A DNA stretch of 64,000 bases from Melieria omissa. Its lineage: Eukaryota > Arthropoda > Insecta > Diptera > Ulidiidae. The stretch is from positions 25,605,123-25,669,122 of the forward strand of contig OZ020270.1 in NCBI GenBank assembly GCA_963971225.1, in the 5' to 3' direction. Of the stretch, positions 20,477 through 31,696 are shown one piece after another (position 1 is the stretch's first letter; the number at the start of each line of letters is the position of its first letter). A program made the translations under genes and the position numbers. Below the pieces are notes generated by a model. It was not told the DNA's origin. It did no database searches and saw only the letters and a program-made list of their open reading frames with translations.

Positions 20477-22421
20477 CACTGTGCGACAGCTTTTTCTAAC
20501 CCAGAACTGAACAAGACTAATCGATAGTACTCTTATAGAGCACCAAAACCCTAGCTGGGTTTTGCAAAGTTAGTTGGCGTTTACAAGTTACAGCCGTGTA
20601 AAGTTTGTGTGTGTTAGTATTTTTTCAACCAGGTTTTTCTGTATAAGTCTTAAGATATTCAAAATATTGAATTGCTGTCTTCAGCAAACTTGCTGCTAAT
20701 TCTTAGATGAACAAATTCTCTGAAGACTGTTTAACAAAATTATTACACCTTATCGAAATTTTGGAGGTCAATGTTAAATAAATCTACTTTTTTTGATTGT
20801 AATAGAAAAAATAACGTGTTTTTTATTCTATTAATATTAATGCCAAATCGCATTTGTGTTGCCAAAAATAAAAAAAAATATGCTTTACCCTCTAACTTCA
20901 CAGAGAGATGTTGTTTTGCAAACTAAAGTGAAAAAATGTTCAAGTCTAAATTTGAAATTTTATTGTACACATATTTTAGTCTGTTCGTTTTCTCCTAAAA
21001 ATCCTCCGGGTACGTTTGCTGACAACACCAACTAATTTCGATGTACGGGCCAGAAACGAACTTTATCTGTACGCTGAGACATCGTTTCAACGTGGAATGC
21101 ATGGGCGCCAGTGTTCAAAAGGGTTGCCCGGGGAATACCCGGAGTGACGGCAGCAAGCTGCTCATCTTAACTGAGCAATTACCGAACAAGTATCGGTAAA
21201 ATAACACCACACGTGCCATAATTCGACGATGTTCTAAGGAGTCAATAGAGCTGGATGCCCTACTGTCCCCTATAAGCTTGACCACTCGGTTTTGCACCCG
21301 GTCCAAGCTCCAAATGGGTTTTTGAAGCCCCCGCCCATAGGTGCGAATTAAACTCCATTTTAGGTCGGATATAGGTAGTGTAAATAATGCGGAGATCAGA
21401 CGGAGTGAAATATTTTTTGCACCGCTTTAGGAAGCCGAGGCACTTGGGTGTTTCTTTCGACACGCCAAAAATATGATCGTTCCAACGAAGTTCGCTCTTA
21501 ATGGACATTCCCCGAACATCAAGAGCTGCCGATTCCGCAATACTCACACCACCCATAACCAGGGATGTTGGGAGACTCGTTTGTGGGATAACAGGCAACA
21601 TTGGGTCTTGCGAGGATTACAATTTACGTGTTCGCTTGACCCCACTTGGAGATTGTTTGCTATTGAGTGTGTCATTCATACTGCGCCATTCTCTCTAAAT
21701 CTTTTCATACGCTATACTGAACTCTTATAGATTTCAGAACGATATTTGCCCAAAAATCCATTAATAACTTTTTTATCGATTGCCATGCTTTCAATTCATC
21801 ACCGACTAACACCAGATCAAATGTCTCTGTTTTCATTCATTTCCGTATATCTGTACCATTAACAACTCCAGGTATAAAAGACACTTACCACAAAACTTTT
21901 CAAACAGACTGAAATATGTGTACAATAAAATTTCAAATTTAGACTTGAAAATTTTTTCACTTTAGTTTGCAAAACAACATCTCTTTGTGAAGTTAGAGGG
22001 TAAAGCATATTTTTTTTTTATTTTTGGCAACACAAATGCGATTTGGCATTAATATTAATAGAATAAAAAACACGTTTTTTTCTATTACAATCAAAAAAAG
22101 TAGATTTTTTTAACATTGACCCCCAAAATTTCGATAAGATGTAATAATTTTGTTACACAGTCTTCAGAGAATTTGTTCATCTAAGAATTAGCAGCAAGTT
22201 TGCTGAAGACAGCAATTCAATATTTTGAATATCTTAAGACTTATAAAGAAAAACCTGGTTGAAAAAATACTAACACACACAAACTTTACACGGCTGTAAC
22301 TTGTAAACGGCAACTAACTTTGCAAAACCCAGCTAGGGTTTTGGTACTCTATAAGAGTACTATCGATTAGTCTTGGTCGGTTCCGGGTTAGATTCCATGA
22401 CTCCAAAATTGTCGCACAGTG
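20477..22421. mobile_element. Long-TIR DNA element with TAA target duplication
   Basis: The outer ends CACTGTGCGACA … TGTCGCACAGTG are flanked by TAA on both sides (20474-20476 and 22422-22424). Taking out the element plus one TAA joins the Gypsy RT frame exactly. The arms match as inverted repeats for about 500 bp (to ~20995 and from ~21925), with small gaps near the ends. A CACTG start and 3-bp duplication fit the CMC (CACTA/Chapaev) group, but no transposase is present. The centre holds a LINE RT scrap. Confidence 0.85.
21115..21700 (-). pseudogene. LINE RT C-terminal scrap captured between the long TIRs
   Basis: Minus-strand frames give SLVMGGVSIAESAALDVRGM, LGFLKRCKKYFTPSDLRIIY, TTYIRPKMEFNSHLWAGAS and, in a second frame, LDRVQNRVVKLIGD and SSIDSLEHRR. 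This is the thumb and tail of a LINE RT of the jockey/CR1 group. Several frameshifts are present and no active site or UTR. It lies wholly between the two arms of the TAA-flanked element, so it was captured before or during that element's spread, or inserted later in truncated form. Confidence 0.8.
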
Positions 22422-22983
22422 TAATCAGCGTCCTGCGCTGTCTTGCTCGCAATGGACTAGAGTTGCGATTGTCAAAGTGCAAGTTTACTTACGAACAGAT
22501 TGAATATTTGGGATACAATGTCTCAGCTTCTGGTATTACTCCCAGTGGGGACCACGTACACGCTATACAAAATTACCCAGTGCCGAAGAACTCTAAGGAG
22601 CTACATTCATATTTGGGATTGTGCTCATATTTCCGGCGGTTCGTCCCGTCATTTTCGGTCATTCGGCCCGACCTCTGAATAATCCTACGAAGAAGGAAGT
22701 CCCGTTTCATTTCAATGACGAGTGCAGGGAGGCCTATGAAATGTTGCGTAACGCTCTTACCTCCGCCCCAGTTCTTACGATTTATGACCCGCAGCGAGAA
22801 ACCGAGTTGCATTGCGATGCAAGCGCAAAAGGCTTCGGTGCCGTTTTGTTTCAGAAGGGCGATGATGGGAAATTGCATCCGGTGTCGTATTTCTCGAAAA
22901 GTACAACGCCGCAGGAAGCCAATTATCACAGTTTCGAGTTGGAGACTCTTGCTATTGTCTATGCCCTCCGCCGATTCCGCACT
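22422..22983 (+). pseudogene. Gypsy element 3 RT end and RNase H start
   Basis: The RT continues with CLARNGLELRLSKCKFTYEQ, IEYLGYNVSASGITPSGDH and SYLGLCSYFRRFVPSF. After a shift near 22660, RNase H begins: LTIYDPQRETELHCDASAKG (catalytic Asp) and GAVLFQKGDDGKLHPVSYFS. It stops at ALRRFRTY where the CR1-like LINE interrupts it at ~22983. Confidence 0.86.
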
Positions 22984-23086
22984 TATTTATTTATTTATTT
23001 ATTTAAGCCAAATTATACAAAATCTACAGGCTAGAAACTATAAATGAATTAACACTTAAAATTAAAAAAACAAGGCATTTTAGTTA

Positions 23087-25828
23087 AGAATAAAACTTAG
23101 AAACAAGTTCTTTAAACTTTTCTTTTGAAATACAAAAATCAATATCATTGAAAGACGCTAATTTATTAAATTCAAGGAGCGACCTAACAAGAGGGTGATT
23201 TAAAGCATAGTTTGTTCTATAGTTTTTTTTATAAAAAATATCTTATTTAAGGGGTTACGCCACTGTAACCGCTCAAAAAATAGGGATTTTTTTTGTGATT
23301 TTTTTCCTTGCTTTCAAAAAGTTTGTAGAAGAAGTTATTCACAGGTGTTATTGGTTACATATTAGACTTTTTTGGAATTTTTTGACACAGCAATATCAAC
23401 ATATATAGGTGGCTCCACTGCATCCTCCTTGGCTATGTTTTCCCTGCAGGGCTTCACGGCACGCAGCACTGAAGGTGCAATTTTGAATCTGCGACAAAAT
23501 AAAAAATTCCTGTTAATCTACAGGCTTTTTGCTAGAGAAGATCGGGTGGATTTTTAAAAATATTGATTTTTAAAATTTTGGCGGGAGTTTCAAAAAATTT
23601 TTTGATTTTTGAGGTAAAAAATGACATGTCTTTTGTTAATTAAAAATCAACAAATCAAAATTTCCACACGATCTTCTCTAGATAATGTTATTGTTAAGAT
23701 CCAGTCAAAATTTTAAGTCAAAATATTGAAAATTGTTCGAGTTGTGCCGCGTGCCATTTTGAAAAATCGTGTTTCGAGAAAAACGCGTTCAAAGTTTTGG
23801 GAATGGTTTTCTATGGGCATAACTGAAAAATTCGAGATGCAAAAATTGTTTACCATTAGTCGGCAATGCCAGGACCATAGAGCTGGCCTTCAAGGTTCAA
23901 AAATGCCTCATTCGCCTCCTTCCTGACTGATTTATTGAGCGAGCGCGCCTCTTTCACCGCGTCGCTCAAAGCGGAAAAGTCGCATACACCCGCTTCGGCA
24001 TACGCGTGACGCGCTTGGGGGTAACCTCGTATTTCGCATAAAAATTTTTTATTTTATGCATAAAACGTTTTGTTTCTTATTCTATAGGGTTCAAACTATT
24101 TTTTAAGCCAATAAAAAAAAATTGATTTTTTTTTAATTTTACAGTGGCGTAACCCCTTAAGCGAGTAGTTCTGATTGGAACAAAAAAGCTTAACAAATTA
24201 GGGCAATCGATGTTACCACAAATGATATCAAAGACAAACATTAGAGAATTAATGATGCGCCTATTTTCTAAAGATTTCCGATCAACAAGCACACAACGTG
24301 ATTTATATGGAGGAATAGGTTCTTGAAAGTTAAGTGAAAATAACGCAAACTTTAGAAACTTTTTCTGAACACTTTCGAGGCGATTTGTGTGAACTGCATA
24401 AAACGGATTCCAGATAAAAGCCGCGTATTCGAGCCTAGACCTTACAAAGGCAGAGAATAGAAGCTTATACGTATAAGGGTCCCTGAAATTTGAACTGTTA
24501 CGACGTACAAATGCTAACATAGCATAAGCTTTAGGAATTATGTAATTTAAATGGTTAGTAAATGTTAACTTGGAATCGAGTAAAACGCCCAAAATTAGCA
24601 TCTCATTAACAACATTTAAACGAGTATTTGCAATTTGAAATGAAGAATCGATATTACTGTTATTTAACTTAGAAAAAGTTACATGAAAGCATTTCTTAAC
24701 ATTTAAAGCTAAGCGATTCATAATGCACCAAGTATTTAAGTTATTCAAGTCACTTTGAATCTCAAAAATATCATTCACACAACGAATTTTGAGGAATATT
24801 TTGAGATCATCTGCAAATAACAGATAATTCGTGTTACTAAAACAAGAATCAATATCGTTAATGAAAAGAAGGAAAAATAACGGCCCCAAGACACTTCCTT
24901 GAGGTACACCTGAGGTAGCAGCAAAAGATCTCGACTTTGTACCATTCACAACAACGTGACATAGTCTTCCACATAGATACGAACTTATCCATTTCAAAAA
25001 GACAGAATGAAAGCCAAGCCTTTCAAGCTTCATTATAAGTATTTTATGCGATACTTTATCGAAAGCTTTGGAGAAATCGGTGTAGATAGTGTCAACCTGC
25101 AATTTCTCCTCAAACGCTGAAAAGCAGTACTGGGTGAAGACAGCCAAGTTAGTTACCGTCGATCGACCAGGTACAAAACCGTGTTGGTTAGGGGATATAA
25201 TTCTAGTGAGAGTGAAGGCTAAGCATTCCTTCACAATGACCTCAAGTAATTTGGACACAGTTGTAAGTTTAGAGATTGGGCGATAGTTCGAGATGTCATT
25301 CTTACTGCCACTCTTAAACACCGGAGTGATATGTGCAACTTTCCACTTATCAATAAACACACCAGTTGATAAAGACTGGTTAAAAATGTGGCACAAGGGC
25401 TTACAAATTGTTGAAGCACAATTTTTAAACAAGAGCGAAGAGAAGCCGTCGCAATCAGCCTTGACGGACAGCTTCAAATTCCTAATACCCGTCATTACCT
25501 CACATTCAGTGATACTCAGTGAGCCAAAGTCAATAGATGAAAAAATATTATCAAAGGTAGTTCTATCAGGTACATCAGAGTTTGTTTCAAAATTAGACAT
25601 AAAAAAATTTGCGAAAAGATTTGAGGTACTAAGAGCAGAATTAGAAGACACACCATTGTAGGTCATCAATGAAGGAATATCGGAATGAGACTTTTTGGAC
25701 TGAACAAAATGCCAAAAGGCTTTTGGGTTATTTTTTATGTTAGCTTCAAAAGTTAAGATATAGTTATTGTACAAAAATTTTTCAAGAATAGTGAATTCCT
25801 TCATATAAAGCAAGTATTTGTTTCTGTC
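23087..25828 (-). pseudogene. CR1-like ORF2, reverse transcriptase
   Basis: From the upstream side: NPKAFWHFVQSKKSHSDIPS, NDISNYRPISKLTTVSKLLE, YTDFSKAFDKVSH (catalytic Asp), SGVPQGSVLGPLFFLLFIND, NYLLFADDLKIFLKI (FADD active site) and LILGVLLDSKLTFTNHLNY. The frame enters MITE 3 at 24160 (after RTTRLRGYA) and its genuine C-terminus resumes beyond it at 23220-23087: NYALNHPLVRSLLEFNKL and SKEKFKELVSKFYS, then a stop. Apart from the MITE and the frameshift to the endonuclease at ~25830, this RT is well preserved. Confidence 0.88.
23247..24160. mobile_element. TTAA-flanked MITE 3
   Basis: Inverted ends GGGGTTACGCCACTGTAA and its complement lie inside TTAA at 23247-23250 and 24157-24160, length 914 bp. 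It sits in the 3' end of the CR1-like ORF2 and splits it. An internal CGAGAAAAACGCGTTCAAAG (near 23780) is shared with MITE 2. It has no coding capacity. Confidence 0.87.
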
Positions 25829-25830
25829 AA

Positions 25831-26880
25831 TTAAATCATTTGTGGTCTTATAACATAGACGTTAAAACATTTATTTCTTAAATTCTTCAATTTCTTCAGT
25901 TCCTTGGTATACCATGGTAGCTTATAGACTCTAGGCTTAACCAATGGAACATGTGTGCTACATGCATGATTAATTACTTCACAAAATATATCAAAGCAGC
26001 CATGAGTATCAATATCGGAAAACTTATTGATCCAATCAGTACTATCAATAATATCATTTAGTTTATCAAAATTGCTTAATTTAAAATTAAAATTAAGTTT
26101 ATCTGAGATTTTAGGCAATTTTAAGAACTCATAAAACTCAACTCTAAGAATAAGAGGGATGTGGTGCATGACCGATGGAGAAATCGGAAACACACACTCC
26201 TCCAACTTGTATTTAACTGTATCGCTTAAGAAAATCAAATCCAAGATTCGATTTAATTTATTAAAGAAACCATTTAATTGCACGAGGTTGTAGTTGAAAA
26301 AGCTATCAAGCAAATAGATCTCATGTTCAGCACTTATATTCGTGGGAGTAAGATTAAACTCCTCAGCAATATAGGACCAAGAGAGTTTATTGAGATTAAA
26401 ATCACCTAAAACACAAAGATGTACATTTGTCCTATCTGTGTCCGGTAAATTGAGTATATTATCAACATGAGCACGATATAAAGAATCGGAACTATTCGGA
26501 GGTATATACGAAGCACAAACAACTAATTGTTTATCAGAACCAAAGATGGATACACATAACTGGTCGAGCAAGGTGTCATTATCGATCAGCTCATGTACTG
26601 AGGAGCGCAGCGTACGTTTCACTGCAATAAGCACACCACCCCCTCTTAAGCATCCTGTTTTCACTGCATCTCGGTCCTTACGGTAGACATGATAAAGGGA
26701 TTGATCAAAAAATTCACCATCACCAAAATCCGCATTTAGCCATGTCTCCACGAGAACGACGACATCATAATCCAGTTGAGATGTGGCAAGTAAAAAAGCA
26801 TTAGCTTTCGTTCTGAGACCAGAAACATTTTGATAATATATTTTAAGGGATTGCCAATTACTTTTAGCCACATGTATCAT
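25831..26880 (-). pseudogene. CR1-like ORF2, endonuclease domain
   Basis: The 349-residue frame shows LKIYYQNVSGLRTKANAFL, VVLVETWLN (metal-binding Glu), CVLGDFNLNKLSW (Asp/Asn pair) and, near the end, SVMHHIPLILRVEF where CR1 enzymes usually have an xDH or xxH motif. It is an APE-type endonuclease that nicks the target for priming. It is out of frame with the RT that follows, by one indel near 25830. Confidence 0.85.
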
Positions 26881-26891
26881 GCCAGTGTTAG

Positions 26892-28144
26892 CTAAGTCCC
26901 TTGTCCCGGATTTGCCGGCTTTTGAAAAAATTCGAAAGGACGAATTTTAATATTTGCTGGCCAAAGTGTGGGGTCGAAGATTTTGTCATAAAGACTAGAT
27001 GTAACCCCTAGCTTAAAGTTTACACTTCTTAAGTTGTCAGTGTTCGCATCCTTCTTTAAAAGACTGTAACACGCGAGTTGATGTTCGTCGATATTGGTAT
27101 GCTTATGAACGTAGGAGATAATTTGGTCGCTTGTAACTGTCGGTTTGAACGATGAGAGATGTACCCATTTCTTCTTTATAACGACGTCAAGTTCTGTGTT
27201 ATTATTACTCCCTATTACAGCATTTGCTTTCTTTTTGCTCACAGTTTTCCGAGCCGAAGTTGGAGCCACGGTATTTTTAGGCAACATTGTATCATGCCCA
27301 GCTGCAGCAACTTCAGAAAAACTGGGAGAAACACCATTAGAACGGATGAAAGGAGAAGTGCACGGAACAGCAGCATCAGCAGAGAGGAAGCGAACATCAG
27401 GCAGCAGCAACGGAGCAATTGTGTCAAGAGCGGGAACTACACGCGAGGCAGCGGTATCAGCAGAAAGAGTAGCAGTCGATTGATTTTCAATAGATGTTTT
27501 TTTGAAGGCATTATTAACAACACCACGCAGAGCTTTCACCTCACCAGCAAGAGAGGAAATTGCAGCAGCAGCCTCATTATCTGCTAATTTTTGCTTCACA
27601 GATTGCAGATTTGCTATGTTCTCAAGCAAGAGCTTTTTATCAGATTGCAAAGAGTTCAGTTCGAGATCAGTTCGAGCGCATGTGCGTTTTCGGACCGAAG
27701 AGCGGCGATCTCACTAAACACAGTTTGCAAGGTTATTTGTTGTTGTTTAATCTCACTATTCTTTGATTTTTCAATTCGCTGCTGGAGCAAGACTGGCTTA
27801 GATTGTTGTTGCTTAGGCCCCTTAGGGCACTGCACTTGTTGAAATGGTTCTGTGACATTTGAAGAGGTCAGAGAGGCTGAGTTATTGTTGCTGATTATAG
27901 CCTCCACAGATGAGTTAGCGCGAGAGGGCGAACGGATGGAGTTTCGGCGCGCAGCCGCACATAACTTGCAATGAAATAGGTTGTTGGAATTTTGCATAAA
28001 CTCCAGATCAACTGGTAGAATGTTTACACAGCTTAAATGAAATAAGTCATTGCATTTTGCACACTGCACTTTGGGCTGACCACGGTCCACCTTTTGATCA
28101 CACACACAAGGCATTATATAGTTATGATTATGGATAGTGTCCAA
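26892..28144 (-). pseudogene. CR1-like ORF1 with PHD-like zinc finger
   Basis: It starts MDTIHNHNYIMPCVCDQKVD. Cys/His residues follow in the order C-x-C … CAKCNDLFHLSCVNI … LFHCKLCAAA, a PHD-type cross-brace finger at residues ~12-60. A coiled coil follows (SEIAALRSENAHALELI). A frameshift near 27655 leads to the second half (NIANLQSVKQKLADNEAAAA, then WVHLSSFKPTVTSDQIISYV, an RRM-like or esterase-free ORF1 C-terminal fold). The protein would bind element RNA. Confidence 0.8.
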
Positions 28145-28280
28145 GCAGAACGATCACAGCCGAAACGAATCGTTTTGCTTTCGCACTCAAACCGAGCCGA
28201 AAAGCTGTAGTGCTATTGAGACGAATAACAGGAAAAGCAGGAAAAAGCGTCTGCACTCGACGGTAATCAGACTAAGACTG

Positions 28281-29776
28281 TTGGAAGGTATCCCGTTTAA
28301 AATTGTTACTAATTGTAACTCACTAACTCTAACATTGAATAAACGAGAAATGAATCCGCGAATTGCTCGTTGGGCCCTTGAATTTGAAAATTATAATTAT
28401 TCCGTTTGCCATCGACCTGGCGCCCGTATGGGTCATGTGGACGCTCTTAGCAGGTGCCACATTGTCTCCGTCGTTGGTTCCGAAGATATTGACTTCCAGG
28501 TGAGGGTCGTGCAAAACCGCGACCCAGTTATCTCTAAATTGAAGATTAGTTTGAGTGAGAGTGAATCGAGATCGTATGCTATGCATGACGGAATTGTCTA
28601 CCGACGGGACCGAAAGGGGGACCTATTCCCCTATGTACCCGGTGAGCTTGAGGAGAATGTGGGGCGGCATACTCATGAGAAGATTGGCCATCTCGGTGTT
28701 ACAAAGTCCATGGACCAGCTTAGATTACACTACTGGTTCCCTGACATGCAACCGAAAGTTGAAAGATGTATCCGAAATTGTATTAACATTCTGTATTCCG
28801 CCCCGACTCTTACTAACGAGCACAATTTATATAATATCCCTAAGCAGCCCGTTCCATTTCACACGATTCATATTGATCACTTCGGTCCCCTGCCATCACT
28901 TTAGTCTAAACGAAAACATATTCTGCTAGTCGTTGATGCATTTACTAAATATGTAAAATTGTATCCGGTCGTATCGACAAGTACGCGTGAAGTATGCGCT
29001 TCGCTCGACAAGTATTTTGAGTATTATAGTCGCCCTTCGCGAATAGTGAGTGACCGGGGAACGTGTTTTACGTCTCTCGAGTTTACATCTTACCTTTCGG
29101 ATAAAAATATTGAGCACGTGAAGGTTGCGGTTGCGTCCCGCAGGCAAATGGTCAAGTTGAGAGGGTGAATCGGACGCTTAAGGCGATTCTGTCTAAATTA
29201 AGCGAGCCGCTGGCTCATTCCGATTGGGTGCGCCAGCTAGCGCATGTTGAGTACGCACTGAACAATACGGTTCACCGATCAATTAAGACGGCCACTAGCA
29301 AACTTCTCTTTGGCGTTTTGCAGAGGGGGTGTGAAGTGGATCGGCTTACCGAATTCTTGGATGAGAAAGATGTGAATTCCATCGGGAGAGATCTAGAGGT
29401 TGCGCGAGATCAGGCCGCCGTTGCCATTCGTGAGACTGAAGAATACAACTTAAGGCGCTTCAATGAGCATAGTCGACCACTCAGGGTTTTCGACGTGGGA
29501 GACTTTGTCGTTATTCGAAATAATTATACGACTATTGGCACCAATAAAAAGTTTATTCAGAAGTTTAAGGGTCCATATATGGTAATCAAGAAGCTGCCTC
29601 ATGACCGCTATCTCATAGGCGATATCGATGATTGCCCCATTACCCAACTCCCCTATCAGGGCATACTAGCCAACCATATTCGCAAGTGGATTGAGCCTCC
29701 AAGTAACGAAGTAATTGAGTCGCTTCCGCAACACCCCATTGAAGATGATTTATATAGTCAGCCTTCAGCACCCTAG
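28281..29776 (+). pseudogene. Gypsy element 3 RNase H end and integrase
   Basis: RNase H ends with ARWALEFENYNYSVCHRPGA and HVDALSRC. Integrase follows: HEKIGHLGVTKSMDQLRLHY (HHCC start), VPFHTIHIDHFGPLPSL then a TAG at 28903, LLVVDAFTKYVKLYPVVSTS, IVSDRGTCFTSLEF, and (after a shift near 29140) the Q-V-E-R-V-N motif with catalytic Glu at 29155. The tail has FDVGDFVVIRNNY and FKGPYMVIKKLPHDRY. A stop and a shift disable it, and several Cys of the zinc site look changed (NCINILYS). Confidence 0.86.
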
Positions 29777-29891
29777 CTTTAATGACCGATTGTTTAGATT
29801 TTAAGATCCTTTTGATTGTACTGTACCTAGTATGTAAGTTCACCTATGATTGATCGGGTCGATCAAGGTATCAGGTCGGCCGACTGTAGTA

Positions 29892-30241
29892 TGTAAGGGT
29901 ACGGTGGCATCACCCGACTCGTGGCACTACTCCGTGCATTGGCAACACTCGAGCGATGGCACTACTCGCGGCATGATGGCCGACGGTGGCGTCGCAAGCC
30001 AAAGTAGCGAGTAGAAAGAAGCGCGAAAAAACAAGAACAGACGAGAAGGAGACAGTGAACAGCGCGGACGTGTTATTATTGGCGTGTTGGCGAAGGTTGC
30101 CCAAATTGGTAATAAACCATTGTTGGCGAATTGTAATAAAACAATTTACGGATTATTTAAAAATAAAGCGTACTACAAAACCATTGTTGGCGAATTGTAA
30201 TAAAACAATTTACGGATTATTTAAAAATAAAGCGTACTACA
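29892..30241 (+). repeat. 3' LTR of Gypsy element 3
   Basis: It starts TGTAAGGGTACGGTGGC and ends AAGCGTACTACA, with the same duplicated 64-bp unit as the 5' LTR. Only a few substitutions separate the two LTRs. Flanking bases do not show a clean target duplication. Confidence 0.87.
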
Positions 30242-30651
30242 ATGTGTTTTAATTTTGTTTTTTTTTAATCGAAATCTAACGGACAAACCAAGGGTTAAAA
30301 GATTGTATGGAAAAACATATTTTAATAGGTCTATTGATTTTCAATACGGCGAAAGCACTACTAAAGCACCAAATAAAGAAAGAAATAATAACACAAGTAT
30401 TTTGTCATAAGAAAAATGTTATTACGGCATGCCTACGTTTAAAAATAGTATACATATTTTACACCTGAATGGTTCCATGGCGAATGATGTGGCCATAAAT
30501 TTACAATATAAGATTTTCTTATTTCATTTCTTTTAAACAAGCATTATATGTGGGCCAAAAAAAAAGTTCCAAAGAACAGGACGGAAAATAATTACGGGCT
30601 AACAAAAACGTCTTCCTCTCTTTCCAATTCCCTTTTTATTTGATTGTCTTT
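30242..30651. other. AT-rich spacer, nothing recognised
   Basis: I see no ORF of note, RNA gene or inverted repeat between the two Gypsy elements. Confidence 0.5.
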
Positions 30652-31184
30652 TGTAGTGGTACCGCGTGACCACTAATGCCGACAGCATAGCACTCAAGCC
30701 AATCAGCAAGACCGACGTGCATCGAACGGTGTGCGCGCCACTTTGTTTACATTACAAGTGTCAAGTGTCGCATGCACAAGAACGCCGGCGTCACTCAAGT
30801 GGCCTGCACTTGCACAAGCGACACATGTCACAACACATGTGGGCACTTGCACCGATCGCACATGCAACACGACCCGACCTACCGCAGGTCAACGCAGAGC
30901 GCTGGCGTTGTGATTGGCGCGATGTCAATGAATTGGAATTAGAGGGAGGAGCACTGGAATTGCCTCTTCGTACAACAGTTTGTGAATCTAGTATATAAGA
31001 GAAAATTTTTGGAAAATAAAGCAACTTCTCGTGCTGAGATCAAGCGACACTGTTGTCTGCTATTTCATTTATCGAGGAAACATTTCGGCCTTTGTGGCCA
31101 AAAATCTTGGCGTACTATCGCTTTCAAAAAGAGTAACCCGGACTCTGACGCACGAACACTACCCAATAGAAATAACCTTTTACA
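30652..31184 (+). repeat. Putative 5' LTR of 412-like element
   Basis: It is proposed from TGTAGTGGTACCGCG to CTTTTACA, because the next bases (TGGCGATCCTG from 31185) look like a primer site. A TATA box (GTATATAAG at ~30993) and AATAAA (~31015) lie inside. The 3' partner LTR is missing, so the ends cannot be confirmed by pairing. Confidence 0.5.
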
Positions 31185-31200
31185 TGGCGATCCTGCAGAC
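31185..31200 (+). promoter_or_regulatory. Possible tRNA-Arg-type primer site
   Basis: TGGCGATCCTGCAGAC directly follows the proposed LTR end. The 412/mdg1 group uses a tRNA-Arg site starting TGGCGACC. Only the first six bases agree cleanly, so this is tentative. Confidence 0.4.
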
Positions 31201-31329
31201 ATTCATACGGACAATGAGCAGGAAATAATCACACGCAACCGTTGAAACGATTCCCCTATATACATTACAACACGAAAAACACCAACCAATCCAACGGCAA
31301 GATTCATTACTTGCTAAACATAAAATTTA

Positions 31330-31694
31330 ATGGCAACATCAGATGAAGTTGCAGAATTCGAGCAGTGGATAGGGTACACCCCCGAACACACAGCAGAGCC
31401 AGAAATATACATCCCACACCAGTCACACCAGCAGCTCATTCCCCCCCCAAATACGTGCCGACCCCGAAGACAGCAGGCCCCCGACCATTAACAATTGAAC
31501 AATATCAGACCCGTCAACGGAAGACCAAAGCAGCACAGCCGACACCAGAACAACACCAAAAGCGCCGCACACGTGCCGGAAAGAAAGCACGGCTACGACG
31601 TAAACGTGCAGCATTACACAGAATCATAGCTATAACAGAGGAGGCAACACTGAAGACAACTCTAATAAAGCAGCTCAACGCCCTGAGGACTTGA
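31330..31694 (+). CDS. 412-like small ORF 1, basic protein (one frameshift)
   Basis: An ATG at 31330 opens MATSDEVAEFEQWIGYTPEH. The frame is lost at a run of nine C (31440-31448) and continues in the next frame as YVPTPKTAGPRPLTIEQYQT and a strongly basic tail (KRRTRAGKKARLRRKRAALH), ending TGA at 31694. 412-group elements carry short ORFs of unknown role before gag. The basic tail suggests nucleic-acid or nuclear targeting; this is inference. Confidence 0.6.
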
Positions 31695-31696
31695 AG

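Larger units (their letters stand above)
22984..28280 (-). mobile_element. CR1-like LINE, nearly complete
   Basis: The element runs from a (TTTA)n tail at 22984 to about 28280. It contains ORF1 with a PHD-like zinc finger, an endonuclease and a reverse transcriptase, all on the minus strand. It splits the RNase H of Gypsy element 3: ALRRFRTY ends on one side, GIPFKIVTNCNSLTLTLNK resumes on the other. A PHD-type finger in ORF1 and RT motif GVPQGSVLGPLFF fit the CR1 clade. A 914-bp MITE interrupts its ORF2 end. The exact 5' end and TSD are unclear. Confidence 0.85.
15922..30241 (+). mobile_element. Gypsy element 3 (blastopia/mdg3-like), split by three insertions
   Basis: Matching LTRs (15922-16272 and 29892-30241) enclose gag with zinc knuckles, RT, RNase H and integrase on the plus strand. 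The coding parts are interrupted by a LINE (17219-19654), a long-TIR DNA element (20477-22421) and a CR1-like LINE (about 22984-28280). Removing the inserts brings the pol pieces back into order. Two knuckles in gag and the integrase segment LLVVDAFTKYVKLYPVVSTS recall the blastopia/mdg3 group; this is from memory. Stops and shifts are present throughout. Confidence 0.87.

Noticed and set aside
30650..31000. Host promoter-like region (TATA box at ~30993)
   Set aside because: Better explained as the U3/R part of the 412-like 5' LTR because primer site and small ORFs follow.
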